Shown one piece after another: positions 19,556 to 28,077 of a stretch of 64,000 nucleotides of DNA. The notes under the pieces are model-generated. The model saw only the letters and a list, made by a program, of their open reading frames with translations. It had not been told where the DNA came from and did not search any database. The translations under genes and the position numbers were made by a program. The stretch is taken from assembly GCF_000217915.1 (NCBI RefSeq), contig NZ_AFOZ01000034.1, forward strand, positions 1-64,000, in the 5' to 3' direction. How positions within the stretch are numbered: position 1 is the stretch's first letter; every line of letters begins with the position of its first letter. Origin of the DNA: Shewanella sp. HN-41. Its GTDB lineage: Bacteria > Pseudomonadota > Gammaproteobacteria > Enterobacterales > Shewanellaceae.

Positions 19556-20851
19556 TTATTTCCGTTCACGGACAAAATGATAAAGATGTGTTGGTATAAA
19601 AGCCCCGCTCTTAAGCCAGAACATGGGTCTAAGTTGAGGATGCAGAAAATCATAAAAGTAGAAAGCTGCACTTAATCCAGCCACGGTTGCAATAGCAGAT
19701 CCTGTAACTCCGTAGATGGGTATTAATGTCCAATTTGTTATTGCACTAACTGCCAAACCAAATAAATTACGTTGCAAATTTAGTTTTAATTTTTTTTCTG
19801 CAACTAGCCAAGAACCAGATGTGAGCCCCATACACAAGAAAATACCACCCCAAGTGTGTAGCACAATAACATTCGCACTTTCAGCATAAGTAGGGCCAAA
19901 TAGTAAAGAAACGATCCAATCTGCTGTTAGGCTGAAAAAAATGGCCACAACAAAAGATAGCGTTACTAAAAAAGACATTAACATTTTAATACCTTCGAAA
20001 TAATTTTCGTAAGATGAACTGCGTAATGAAACTAATTTAGGGAATGTTGTTGCAATAATAACTGATGGTAAAAAATACCAAGCCTCTGTAATTCTAGTCG
20101 CAGCTGAATAAATCCCGACACTTGCATCACCAGCAAGCCATTGTAAGAAAATCTGATCGAGACGCATAAACAGTATTGCACCAAATCCCGCTATTATTTC
20201 AGGCCAAGACTCTTTGACTAGGTCTAGACCTCGTTGAACATTTATCTGCTTTGGTGCCAATTTTAATTTATGCCTGCGGATAAAAAATAGATAAAAAAAC
20301 AAAGCTACTAGTAAATACTCAATCATTACTAGCCAAATGAAAGCTTCAACCCCACCACCTAGCATGATGACGCCAACTTTCAACAATGAAACAATAAAAA
20401 AAGTAGCTAACCGACAGAGACTGATACGTTTAAAATCAGAAATCCCTTGCGCATAAAAATCAAAGACATCAAAAGAGATAAAAAACAATGATGCGAAAAC
20501 GACTGCTATAAAAAGTAATTCCTCAGACCAAATTAATGAGCTCACGGCGATCGCCGTTATCCAAAGAGTTAAAGATACAAAAAGTCTTAAATATAAAGCA
20601 GTAACAACTGTGTTCTGACCAAAAAATTTATCACCTATGTGGTTCGCAACCTCTCGCACAATAATGCGATTAAGCCCAAGCGAACTGAGCACAGAAGCAA
20701 TAGATAACAATGAAATGTAAAAATTTAGTTGACCAAATCCCTCTGGTCCCAAATTTCTTGCCATTAAACTACTTATTAACACACCAATAACTAGACGACT
20801 GCTTTTTTCAAGAAGCATCCAAAGAGTATTTTTAAAAACATTGCTTTTCAA
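19556..20851 (-). CDS. wzx: O-unit flippase (Wzx, MOP superfamily)
   Basis: Flips the undecaprenyl-linked repeat unit across the inner membrane. The 431-residue protein is hydrophobic throughout with about 12 predicted helices. It opens with the family-typical NTLWMLLEKSSRLVIGVLIS and ARNLGPEGFGQLNF, and has a charged central loop RRHKLKLAPKQINVQRGLD. The frame is intact. Seven bases separate its stop from the next gene. It is preceded by a 750-base gene-free AT-rich stretch, which suggests that genes were lost between it and rmlB. Confidence 0.88.
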   Translation of the reverse strand: MKSNVFKNTLWMLLEKSSRLVIGVLISSLMARNLGPEGFGQLNFYISLLSIASVLSSLGLNRIIVREVANHIGDKFFGQNTVVTALYLRLFVSLTLWITAIAVSSLIWSEELLFIAVVFASLFFISFDVFDFYAQGISDFKRISLCRLATFFIVSLLKVGVIMLGGGVEAFIWLVMIEYLLVALFFYLFFIRRHKLKLAPKQINVQRGLDLVKESWPEIIAGFGAILFMRLDQIFLQWLAGDASVGIYSAATRITEAWYFLPSVIIATTFPKLVSLRSSSYENYFEGIKMLMSFLVTLSFVVAIFFSLTADWIVSLLFGPTYAESANVIVLHTWGGIFLCMGLTSGSWLVAEKKLKLNLQRNLFGLAVSAITNWTLIPIYGVTGSAIATVAGLSAAFYFYDFLHPQLRPMFWLKSGAFIPTHLYHFVRERK

Positions 20852-21602
20852 TATATTATCTCTCGATTGAAATACAGCTTATAATTATCAATCAAAAACA
20901 GATGATTCTAAAAATGATATCAGTAAATATCAACTTCACCAACATTATTGCAATTAGAACTCATATCCTGATCCAAATAACAACCAGTGACAAGCCAAGA
21001 TAAATTGGAACCCAACTTACTGACAGAGTATTACTTCATCGTCACGTTAAAAGATATATTTTATAACCTGTCATTATGTAATTAAAGTCTTTTCTAATCA
21101 CGTCACGGTAGTAATCGTGCTCATCATGAGATGATATTGTTTTTTCGATTCTATTTAAATTTTAAAATTAATTTTTTATAATAGCTTATCTTCAATTTAT
21201 ATTAATTTAGCCCACCAATGTTATTAGAAAATTTTTTTGCCAATGACATGGTCATACTAACCTGAAATAGTGACTCCAAAAAGCCAGTTAAAAATACCAT
21301 TAGAGTACAAAAAGTTTCTCATGAAATGATTTCATTACTTTAACAAATAAATCACCTTGAAAAATCATAACACTGAACCAATTGATTTATTTACAAATTC
21401 CGCACTTACAATCACTAAAACAAACAAACAAACAAACAAACAAACCATTTAAAATCAATAACTTCGTTGCAATCACTTACCAATACTAGATTTTTTATTT
21501 AATTTTATTGTTTCATCTATGTTATTTTGTACTGTAATATTTTTCCATTGAATAGTTATTAGCTAAAGCATAAAAGTTATTAAACAATAACCACTCTTTT
21601 AC
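20852..21602. other. Gene-free AT-rich stretch between wzx and the rmlB remnant
   Basis: About 750 bases of strongly AT-rich DNA without a credible reading frame on either strand. The only clear structure is a CAAA simple repeat at 21417-21445. No terminator, promoter or recognisable gene remnant was identified. It probably marks where genes were replaced or lost. Confidence 0.6.
21417..21445. repeat. CAAA tetranucleotide repeat
   Basis: About six to seven perfect tandem CAAA units in non-coding AT-rich DNA. Tetranucleotide tracts can vary in copy number, but no reading frame or promoter next to it would be switched. Confidence 0.85.
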
Positions 21603-22668
21603 TCAACGTCGCAGATAGTCACCGCTTTGCACATTCGTAACCCAAGTCTGGTTATCCAGATACCACTGCACAGTTTTGCGAATACCACTCTCAAAGGTTT
21701 CGCTAATTAAGCTCAGTACTCATCTTGCTGGCGTAGCGGTGCTCGTGGCCTGGACGGTCGGCTACTTTAATGATGAATATTGAGTGTTGAGTGAATATCC
21801 TCGTTCGTATATCAGAACTAGTTCATCCAAAATTGACCTGATAGTTTTCACTACCTCAATATTTTGTTTTCATTATGGCCGCCAATATTATAAATTTCAC
21901 CAATTTGCCCTAGTTAAGTACTTTGTGTAGCATGTAAGCATGGTCTTCGATATATAACCAATCGCAGATTTGATCACCTCTACCGTAAATAAGTAGTGCC
22001 TTCCCATCGAGTGCATTAAGTATATTACTAGCGGGATAAGCTTTTCAGGGAAGTGAAAAAGGCCCGTTGTTATTTGATCATTTAGTGATAATCATCGGAA
22101 AGCCATAAGTGCGAAGCCAAGCACGAACTAAGTGGTCACTCGATGCTTTGGATGCAGAATATGGGCTGCGAGGTGCGTAGGAGGTCGTTTCTGTACACAG
22201 TGGTAATTCTTGATTTACAACTTGGCTTTCTTGCTCATCTTGGTATGGCAAATCACCATAGACTTCATCGGTTGAAATATGGTGAAAGCGAAATGCAGCT
22301 TTACGCTCAGCATTGAGTTGCATCCAATAATGGCGGGCGGCTTCGAGTAGCGTGTAAGTACCAACAATATTGGTCTGAATAAAATCAGAAGGACCAGTAA
22401 TTGAACGGTCAACATGTGACTCTGCAGCAAGATGCATTACTGCATCAGGTTGATGCTGTACAAATACCCTACCAAGCTCTACTCGATCACAAATATCTAC
22501 TTGTTCGAAGGTATAACGAGAGTTATTGCTAATCGAAATCAATGATTCTAAGTTGCCCGCATAAGTCAATTCATCAACGTTAATTACGCTATCTTGAGTG
22601 TTGCTGATAATATGACGAACGACTGCTGAGCCTATAAAGCCGGCGCCGCCTGTGACTAGAATTTTCAT
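21603..22668 (-). pseudogene. rmlB: dTDP-glucose 4,6-dehydratase remnant
   Basis: The N-terminal half is intact from ATG 22668: [43 protein letters not shown] and the catalytic YSASK. After [11 protein letters not shown] the frame ends at 22078. The remaining family sequence is still readable in broken frames to 21603: [12 protein letters not shown], then [33 protein letters not shown], and a C-terminal piece like [19 protein letters not shown]. Several frameshifts, small losses and stops separate these pieces. RmlB makes dTDP-4-keto-6-deoxyglucose for rhamnose, and no rmlA, rmlC or rmlD is left nearby. It appears to be a relic of an older O-antigen locus. Confidence 0.9.
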
Positions 22669-23010
22669 ATTTACTACCAAATCGATTAATCTAACCACGC
22701 AAAATGCGTTAACTTAGAGGGAAAAATAAGGATAATTTGCATATTTTCATCTCAACCTTCCAAACCAAGCTGAGACGCTTTTCATCCATTTTGAGACAGC
22801 TGTATTTCGCCATCCTTTGTAAAACCTAGATTTTACTGTTTTTCTTCAAACTGGTCCCAATAGGTACCTCTCCCAGAAGCAAACTCTTAAAGCAAGATCC
22901 CCGCATCGATAACTGCTCCTGCGTTATTGTCTTATTAATGCTGGATCCCCGCGTTCGCGAGAATGACTGCTAAAGGGCGAGGATGACGGATAACAGAAAG
23001 GTTCTAGGCC
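22669..23010. other. Spacer between wzz and rmlB with a partial dispersed repeat
   Basis: No gene. The part nearest wzz (about 22890-22990) holds a shortened mixed copy of the composite repeat, with GATCCCCGCATCGATAACTG and ATGCTGGATCCCCGCGTTC. The part nearest rmlB is unique AT-rich sequence with no recognisable signal. Confidence 0.6.
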
Positions 23011-23029
23011 CTAGAATCTAGGTTCTAGA
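23001..23029. repeat. Small CTAG cluster overlapping the wzz stop codon
   Basis: Four CTAG words within about 30 bases (GTTCTAGGCCCTAG then AATCTAGGTTCTAG). The cluster supplies the last codons and the TAG stop (23011-23013) of wzz. Confidence 0.75.
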
Positions 23030-24003
23030 TTTTCTTCTTTTCTGAAAAAATGCCTTACTAGCACTAACATTCCCCCCAGCATGCCGCCGAGCATAGTGCC
23101 TAGTACGCATATTAGTGCACGTTTAGGTTTAGCCTTTTCTTCGGGCGCTAAGGCGGGGTCGATAGTCTTAAACACATATTCATCGCGTACTTCGGCAAAC
23201 ATAATGGTTTTAGCTTGTTCTTCCACTAACTTATAAAGAATCGCTTTAATATCGGCGACATTGGTTAAGGCAATTTGCTTATTTAAAAATTCGCTGCTGC
23301 GATTGGCTTCAGCTACGTCACGCTCTTTCATCACTTTATTAATATCTTCAATTAACCAAGTAACCCATTGCTCTGCAGTAGTCGGAGATAGATGTTCTAC
23401 AGATAGTGTTACCATTCCAGTGTCTTTGGCCGAGTTTACAGCAATAATTTTGCTAAAAACTTTATAGGCTTCCTGCATTGATGGCTCGCTCTTTAATGGC
23501 GCTTTAACTTCACGTACCCAAGAATTAGTTTGATCATTATATAGTTTAGGATCATAGATCAATTTATCGGCATCTCTATCCCATTTTTTAGCGGCCATTA
23601 AATCAGCGAGAATATTATGTTTTTGAATAAAATCACTGGTAAATTGGCGTGATTTTAACACCTCAATGGCAAGCAGTGTTTTATCCGTACCAGCGCTTTT
23701 GCCGCGCAAATTTACTCCTGCAAAGCTGGCTAAGCCTCCAAACTGAGAGGCCAATGCACTTAAGCCACCGCCTTGTTCTTCAGCAGCAGGGGCTAGTAGG
23801 GCTTCGGATTTATAGATATTTGGCTGTTTTATCGCAAATATGACTGCACCAATTGCAAATATGGCAGTGATTGCCAAAATCAACCATTTGCCTTGCCAGA
23901 TGACGGAAAAAAGCTCGCGAAGATCGATTTCGTCTTCTTGCACTTGAGGAAACCTTGCGTCGGATTGGTATGTGTTTGGATTTTGAGTAATTTGTGTGTT
24001 CAT
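23011..24003 (-). CDS. wzz: Polysaccharide chain-length determinant (Wzz)
   Basis: An inner-membrane co-polymerase setting O-antigen or capsule chain length. The 330-residue protein has the Wzz N-terminal domain with a first membrane helix (about 38-58, WLILAITAIFAIGAVIF). A periplasmic coiled-coil region follows, including NRSSEFLNKQIALTNVADIKA. The C-terminal helix (about 295-315) is preceded by the proline-rich DPALAPEEKAKPKRALI, as in the family. The last six residues NLEPRF and the TAG stop are written in CTAG-repeat sequence, so the original C-terminus may have been replaced. The start codon lies just a few bases from another CTAG array (24009-24138). Confidence 0.92.
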   Translation of the reverse strand: MNTQITQNPNTYQSDARFPQVQEDEIDLRELFSVIWQGKWLILAITAIFAIGAVIFAIKQPNIYKSEALLAPAAEEQGGGLSALASQFGGLASFAGVNLRGKSAGTDKTLLAIEVLKSRQFTSDFIQKHNILADLMAAKKWDRDADKLIYDPKLYNDQTNSWVREVKAPLKSEPSMQEAYKVFSKIIAVNSAKDTGMVTLSVEHLSPTTAEQWVTWLIEDINKVMKERDVAEANRSSEFLNKQIALTNVADIKAILYKLVEEQAKTIMFAEVRDEYVFKTIDPALAPEEKAKPKRALICVLGTMLGGMLGGMLVLVRHFFRKEENLEPRF

Positions 24004-24008
24004 TGGTT

Positions 24009-24138
24009 CTTCAGGTTCTAGGCCCTAGGTGCTAGGCCCTAGGAAAGCTTAAAGATAGTTAAAGAAGGGGCTAGGCGTTAGGAAAAGCAGAGCGCTGCGC
24101 TTCTAGGGGCTAGCGCCTAGAGCGAAGCGTCCTAGTTT
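24009..24138. repeat. CTAG-rich array between the four-helix-bundle gene and wzz
   Basis: About nine CTAG words in 130 bases fill the whole space from the stop codon of the four-helix-bundle gene to a few bases before the wzz start. Hairpin-like units include AGCGCTGCGCT and AGCGAAGCGTCCTAG. CTAG is normally a rare tetranucleotide in enterobacterial-type genomes, which makes the density striking. Confidence 0.75.
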
Positions 24139-24516
24139 CTAAGTACTTTTATAATCTGTGGACTCTTCTCGGACACAGCCTTTTCGTATTATTATCAAAG
24201 AAGCAAGCATTGCTGAAATTTCTTTTGCCTCTTTGATAAGAGTCATTCCGATTTGCTTGTCTATCACGCCAATTTCTATCGCAATATATATCTGAGTTAT
24301 CAGCTCCCCAGATGAGCCTTTTGCAAAATAAAGAAATCTTGCGGACTCTGCATTCGACTCACGCTCCTCACCCTCTGCAATGTTTGAGGGAATAGAAACT
24401 GCCGCTCTGGTCATTTGATCTCTGAGCCCATAATCTCGGCAATTTTTAAGTTCCTTATAAACATCACATGAAAGGCGACAAGCGCGTTTCCAAACATCCA
24501 GTTGTTCGAATCGCAT
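24139..24516 (-). CDS. Four-helix-bundle protein (23S rRNA IVS protein family)
   Basis: A 125-residue helical protein: MRFEQLDVWKRACRLS, LRDQMTRAAVSIPSNIAEGE and a third conserved stretch ARFLYFAKGSSGELITQIYI. This is the S23/IVS-type family, first seen inside intervening sequences of 23S rRNA genes but common elsewhere, often in polysaccharide loci. Biochemical function is unknown. A strong AGGAG ribosome site precedes the start. The gene is inserted between the export gene and wzz and flanked on both sides by CTAG arrays, like a cassette. It is not needed for any known Wzx/Wzy step. Confidence 0.88.
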   Translation of the reverse strand: MRFEQLDVWKRACRLSCDVYKELKNCRDYGLRDQMTRAAVSIPSNIAEGEERESNAESARFLYFAKGSSGELITQIYIAIEIGVIDKQIGMTLIKEAKEISAMLASLIIIRKGCVREESTDYKST

Positions 24517-24534
24517 AGGAACTCCTTAAAAGCA

Positions 24535-24674
24535 GAAGCTAGGACGCTACACTTCTAGGGCCTAGTGCCTAGTGCCTAAATCCTAGAGCCACGTAGTGGC
24601 GTCCTAGAGCAGCGCTTTTTGCTGCGTCCTAGCAGTTGCGAAGCAACGCTCTAGAGGCCAAAGGCCGTCCTAGA
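24535..24674. repeat. CTAG-linked hairpin array downstream of the SLBB export gene
   Basis: The clearest array of this family. Different short palindromes, each followed by a CTAG-containing linker: GCCACGTAGTGGC (24588-24600) + GTCCTAG; GCAGCGCTTTTTGCTGC (24609-24625) + GTCCTAG; GTTGCGAAGCAAC (24635-24647) + GCTCTAG; GGCCAAAGGCC (24656-24666) + GTCCTAG. About nine CTAG words in 140 bases. Confidence 0.8.
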
Positions 24675-24683
24675 TTATTCGTT

Positions 24684-27443
24684 CTATAGCCCTGCGATGG
24701 CAGAGATTGCGACTGCGGTGTTGTAGATAATGCCGGTGACTTGTGTCCAAAGGGTTAGGTTGTCTTTGTACTCGGTATCTAACGGAACAATGACTGTATC
24801 ACCTGGTTGCAGTTGTTCACCACTGCTAAACCAGTTAGAACGGCTTGGCATTGACACTGCACCATTGGCTTGGATGATATAAGTACGATCTTCATCGGCG
24901 CGTTTTCTTGAGCCGCCAGACATTGCCAGATACTGGTCAATCGTTAGCCCTTCTTTATATCTGTGCGTAGCCGGATGTTGCACTTCCCCCATTACCGCTA
25001 TAGTTTGCTTAGTGGAAGGTACATATAAAATATCGGCATCTTCTAGTTGTAGATCGGCCTGCTTAATGCCCAGTGAAATTGCGGGCAAATCGACCACTAA
25101 ACGTCCAACAGCTTTGATATTTTCCAGATCGGCCAACATTAACTGAGCATCGGAGTAATTCACCACGGCGCCATCTTTTGATACACCACGGGTGGCAATA
25201 TCACGGCGCAGTTGATCGGCAAGCTTTTTAATTTCAATCTGTTCCTGCTGACGTACAGACTCACGCACGAATACCGCAGAGGGCAGATAGGCATAATCAG
25301 TAAAGCCGCCAACACGGGCTATTAAATCGCTTAGGGTTTCGCCTCGACGAATGCTATAACGACCGGGGAATTTCACTTCACCACGGATTTCAACTACTTT
25401 ACTCTCTTGCCAATCCGGCGTTGTCATCACTGTGAGTATGTCTCTACCCACTAAACGCGCATTTGCCGCTTCATCCCCTTGTAGTGCTAACTCCAGATCG
25501 AGGTTACGATGATCGACCTTTGAGCCCTCATTATCCGTCATTGTCGAGGTTAATTCGGCCCTAACGGTATAAGCGCCTTCCTTTAAACCACCCGCGGCGG
25601 TAATTAAATCGGATACTCTCGCGCCGACAGATAAGGGATAAGCTCCGGGTAACTTAACTTGGCCATCGATGGCGACAATTTGAGTGCCTTTACCTGCACG
25701 ACCTTGGTTATTGAGTTTGACCATCACAGGATAGAGCAACTCTTGGCGACGCATCTGGTCGCTTAATTTAAGTAACTCGTTATCTTCAAAGAGATTTGCC
25801 AACATTTTGCTGACAACACCTTTAACTACGGTTACCTGCTCATTCCTCGGTGCATCATTAACAACAACGCCTGCAATTTGACCACGTTTGCTGAGTTTAA
25901 CATCTTCAAGCTGAGCAAAACCAGTGTTGAATAAGTCGGAACCCGATAGGCTATCACTATTGAGCGAAGTGACTTTAGCAACTCGCTGCTTCACTAATTT
26001 ATTTAATTCGTAACGGTTTTGCTCATTATCTGAAAAGTTAAAAATGATAATTTTGTCACGCGGATTTAAGGTTAAGTCTTGCTTGCTATCCTTAGTGCCA
26101 ATCGCCTTACCTGGTGCAAATTGATAAACTTCAATATCGCCGTATTGGTTAACTTCTCGCACCAACAGACCGTAGTCCAAATCGGCGGATATCGCTAAAT
26201 CCCCCCATAATGAAGGCAAAATATCGCTGATCTTTTGGCCCCCAACCCATTGGTATTTGCCAGGGCGAACAACGGCGCCGACAACGGTAACGGCACTTTC
26301 ATACTGCTCTGATGCGCTTTTAACGCGGATAATATCACCAGCCTTAGCGGGCGTCATTTTGCCCTGTTCAGTGGTGAGGTCAACATTCACGATAGTTTTG
26401 AGTGACTTGCTATTGTAACGCTCGACTGAACTGCTTTTGGGGTAAGCACCTGGATTTAATCCTGCTGCCATGGCAATCACATCCGCCATGGTCTCATTTT
26501 TCTTCAATTCGTAGATAGCAGGGCGTCTGACCTCACCCGATACGCTGACTAAACCACCTATCGAAGGGATAAAGACGACGTCGCCAGAATGTAGACGCAA
26601 ATCACCCGATGCATCGCCTTTTAACAATAAATCATAGAGATCGAGTGTACCGACTAACTTACCGTTTCGTTTTAACTGTACATTCCGCAGTGAGCCAATT
26701 TCATTGACTCCGCCAGCAACAAATAGGGCTTGGGTGATGGTCGATAGGCTAGAAACAGTATAAGAGCCGGGTTTATAGGCATCACCAGCAACAAAAATTC
26801 GAATTGAACGCAATTCACCCATGGTGATATTGGACTCAATACCTATCATCTGTTGTTGGATGCGTTGTGAAAGTGTATCTCTGAGTTCTGAGAAGCTCAG
26901 CCCCATCACTGGAATCGGGCCTAACTCAGGGAATTGGATCACACCTTCACGATTGATCACTAAATCGTATTCTTTGTTTTCTTTACCGTAGAGCTGAACC
27001 TTGATGTTATCACCTGGGCCAACCAAATATTCTCCAGGCACGGGGACATCTGATACGGGGGCAAAGGTGCTCGGCTCACCAGCAAACATTTCGTAGCCAA
27101 AGCGGCGTAATTTTAAGCTTGATGAATCGACGGAGAAATCAAGATCAACTTTTTCTTTCTGTTCTGCCGTCGTGGTTATCGGCGTCACGTCACGGGATGT
27201 AACTACCTGTGGATTAACAACCTGTGGTTGAGCTTGGCTACCCGAAATAATGCTAGGGTCAATCCCATATTGCCTTGCTAACCGCTGTTGCTCAGCCTTA
27301 GGCAACTGCTTAAATTGCTCGATCATCTGCGGAGAGGGCGTAACGGCTTGCGCCTGCGCGCCCATCAATATCGTGGCGCCGAGGCCAACTAATATTGCGG
27401 CCCTTGGAACCGCTTTGATGTATTTTTTGACTTGTTGTAACAC
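24684..27443 (-). CDS. Polysaccharide export protein with multiple SLBB domains (Wza/OtnA-like)
   Basis: Likely outer-membrane or periplasm-spanning export channel component. The start chosen is GTG 27443 (MLQQVKKYIKAVPRAAILVG), which has GGAG seven bases ahead. A reading frame 20 codons longer begins at 27503 without such a site. Signal peptide (ILVGLGATILMGAQAQA) near residues 18-34. Then a Poly_export domain (VPGEYLVGPGDNIKVQLYG) and a series of SLBB repeats (VAGDAYKPGSYTVS, VSGEVRRPAIYELKK, VGAVVRPGKYQW, DGQVKLPGAYPLSVG, RGEVKFPGRYSIRRG, MGEVQHPATHRYKEG). At about 919 residues it is far longer than Wza and resembles the Vibrio OtnA/WbfF group, also found next to JUMPstart and a wzz gene. 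No lipobox cysteine is seen. First structural gene behind the ops leader. Confidence 0.9.
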   Translation of the reverse strand: MLQQVKKYIKAVPRAAILVGLGATILMGAQAQAVTPSPQMIEQFKQLPKAEQQRLARQYGIDPSIISGSQAQPQVVNPQVVTSRDVTPITTTAEQKEKVDLDFSVDSSSLKLRRFGYEMFAGEPSTFAPVSDVPVPGEYLVGPGDNIKVQLYGKENKEYDLVINREGVIQFPELGPIPVMGLSFSELRDTLSQRIQQQMIGIESNITMGELRSIRIFVAGDAYKPGSYTVSSLSTITQALFVAGGVNEIGSLRNVQLKRNGKLVGTLDLYDLLLKGDASGDLRLHSGDVVFIPSIGGLVSVSGEVRRPAIYELKKNETMADVIAMAAGLNPGAYPKSSSVERYNSKSLKTIVNVDLTTEQGKMTPAKAGDIIRVKSASEQYESAVTVVGAVVRPGKYQWVGGQKISDILPSLWGDLAISADLDYGLLVREVNQYGDIEVYQFAPGKAIGTKDSKQDLTLNPRDKIIIFNFSDNEQNRYELNKLVKQRVAKVTSLNSDSLSGSDLFNTGFAQLEDVKLSKRGQIAGVVVNDAPRNEQVTVVKGVVSKMLANLFEDNELLKLSDQMRRQELLYPVMVKLNNQGRAGKGTQIVAIDGQVKLPGAYPLSVGARVSDLITAAGGLKEGAYTVRAELTSTMTDNEGSKVDHRNLDLELALQGDEAANARLVGRDILTVMTTPDWQESKVVEIRGEVKFPGRYSIRRGETLSDLIARVGGFTDYAYLPSAVFVRESVRQQEQIEIKKLADQLRRDIATRGVSKDGAVVNYSDAQLMLADLENIKAVGRLVVDLPAISLGIKQADLQLEDADILYVPSTKQTIAVMGEVQHPATHRYKEGLTIDQYLAMSGGSRKRADEDRTYIIQANGAVSMPSRSNWFSSGEQLQPGDTVIVPLDTEYKDNLTLWTQVTGIIYNTAVAISAIAGL

Positions 27444-27479
27444 CAGATATCTCCGATTGGATTGAAAATGTAAAAACAG

Positions 27480-27600
27480 TAAAAAGCAGAACACTTCGTT
27501 CACAGTTGACGGAACGCTACGCTGACTGACACTTAGTTATAACATACGGAACATTCGCAGGCTCACTCACAGAACGCTGTGCTTACGGAAATGCTAAGCA
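27480..27600. repeat. Hairpin array with CGGAACG-type linkers in the operon leader
   Basis: Repeated words CAGAACACTTCG, GACGGAACGCTACGCTGAC and ATACGGAACATTCGCAGGCTCAC match pieces of the arrays at 286-430 and 31139-31260. It lies between the ops leader and the first gene, so it would be in the transcript's 5' region. Confidence 0.6.
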
Positions 27601-27613
27601 CCCAACTCTCTAT

Positions 27614-27831
27614 GCCGTCATCCTCGCGCACACGGGGATCCAGCTCTTGGGCTTTAAGTCACTAGGCTTTAAACCATTAAAATACCTTAGTATGGATTTC
27701 CGCGTCGATAACGGCTCCTGCACTCTTTCTAATTAAAGAGTTCTACCTCCTGCATCTGATCACCATGGAGGGTGGAAATGTCATATTTTGTATGGAACAA
27801 CATTGACCATGCAGTTGTCCGCGGGAATGAC
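27614..27831. repeat. Composite dispersed repeat, copy B
   Basis: Module order is GGGGATCCAGCTCTTGG...TTAGTATGGAT followed by TCGATAACGGCTCCTGCAC...ACCATGCAG, ending near GCGGGAATGAC. Same order as copy C (31588-31838), opposite relative module orientation to copy A (79-267). It lies in the leader of the polysaccharide operon. Confidence 0.75.
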
Positions 27832-27898
27832 GAAGGAACTTAGGATCGCAAGGAGAAAAGCGGCGTGCCGAGAAGTTACGAAGCACATCCGTCTTTGC

Positions 27899-28075
27899 TT
27901 TCAGACACGCTACCGATCCGCGTGGCGGCCAGAGGCCTTCGGCGTTCGCTTAACGAATGAAACTATTCATTCGATGCCTTTCAGGCACGCTACCGATCCG
28001 CGTGGCGGCCAGAGGCCTTCGGCGTTCGCTTAACGAATGAAACTATTCATTCGATGCCTTTCAGGCACGCTACCG
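27899..28075. repeat. 80-bp tandem duplication carrying ops-like cores
   Basis: Two nearly identical 80-bp units (27899-27978 and 27979-28058) plus the first 17 bases of a third. Each unit contains CACGCTACCG (minus strand CGGTAGCGTG), a GCCTTTCAGGC hairpin, and an 8-bp stem hairpin with arms CGAATGAA and TTCATTCG. The cores sit at 27906, 27986 and 28066, exactly 80 apart. Confidence 0.9.
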
Positions 28076-28077
28076 CC
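28066..28077 (-). promoter_or_regulatory. ops element (3' end of JUMPstart)
   Basis: Minus-strand GGCGGTAGCGTG is a perfect match to the ops pause/recruitment element for RfaH, and the preceding G also matches the end of JUMPstart. It lies about 620 bases upstream of the first structural gene and directly downstream of an rfaH-like gene. Two further copies, ATCGGTAGCGTG at 27986-27997 and 27906-27917, differ only in the first two bases. Confidence 0.88.

Noticed and set aside
27788..28033. 81-codon plus-strand frame
   Set aside because: Lies over the end of a dispersed repeat and the 80-bp ops duplication, antisense to the operon leader.
27899..28075. 80-bp regular repeats as a possible CRISPR
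   Set aside because: Only two full units, adjacent with no variable spacers, and no cas genes nearby. It is a tandem duplication.
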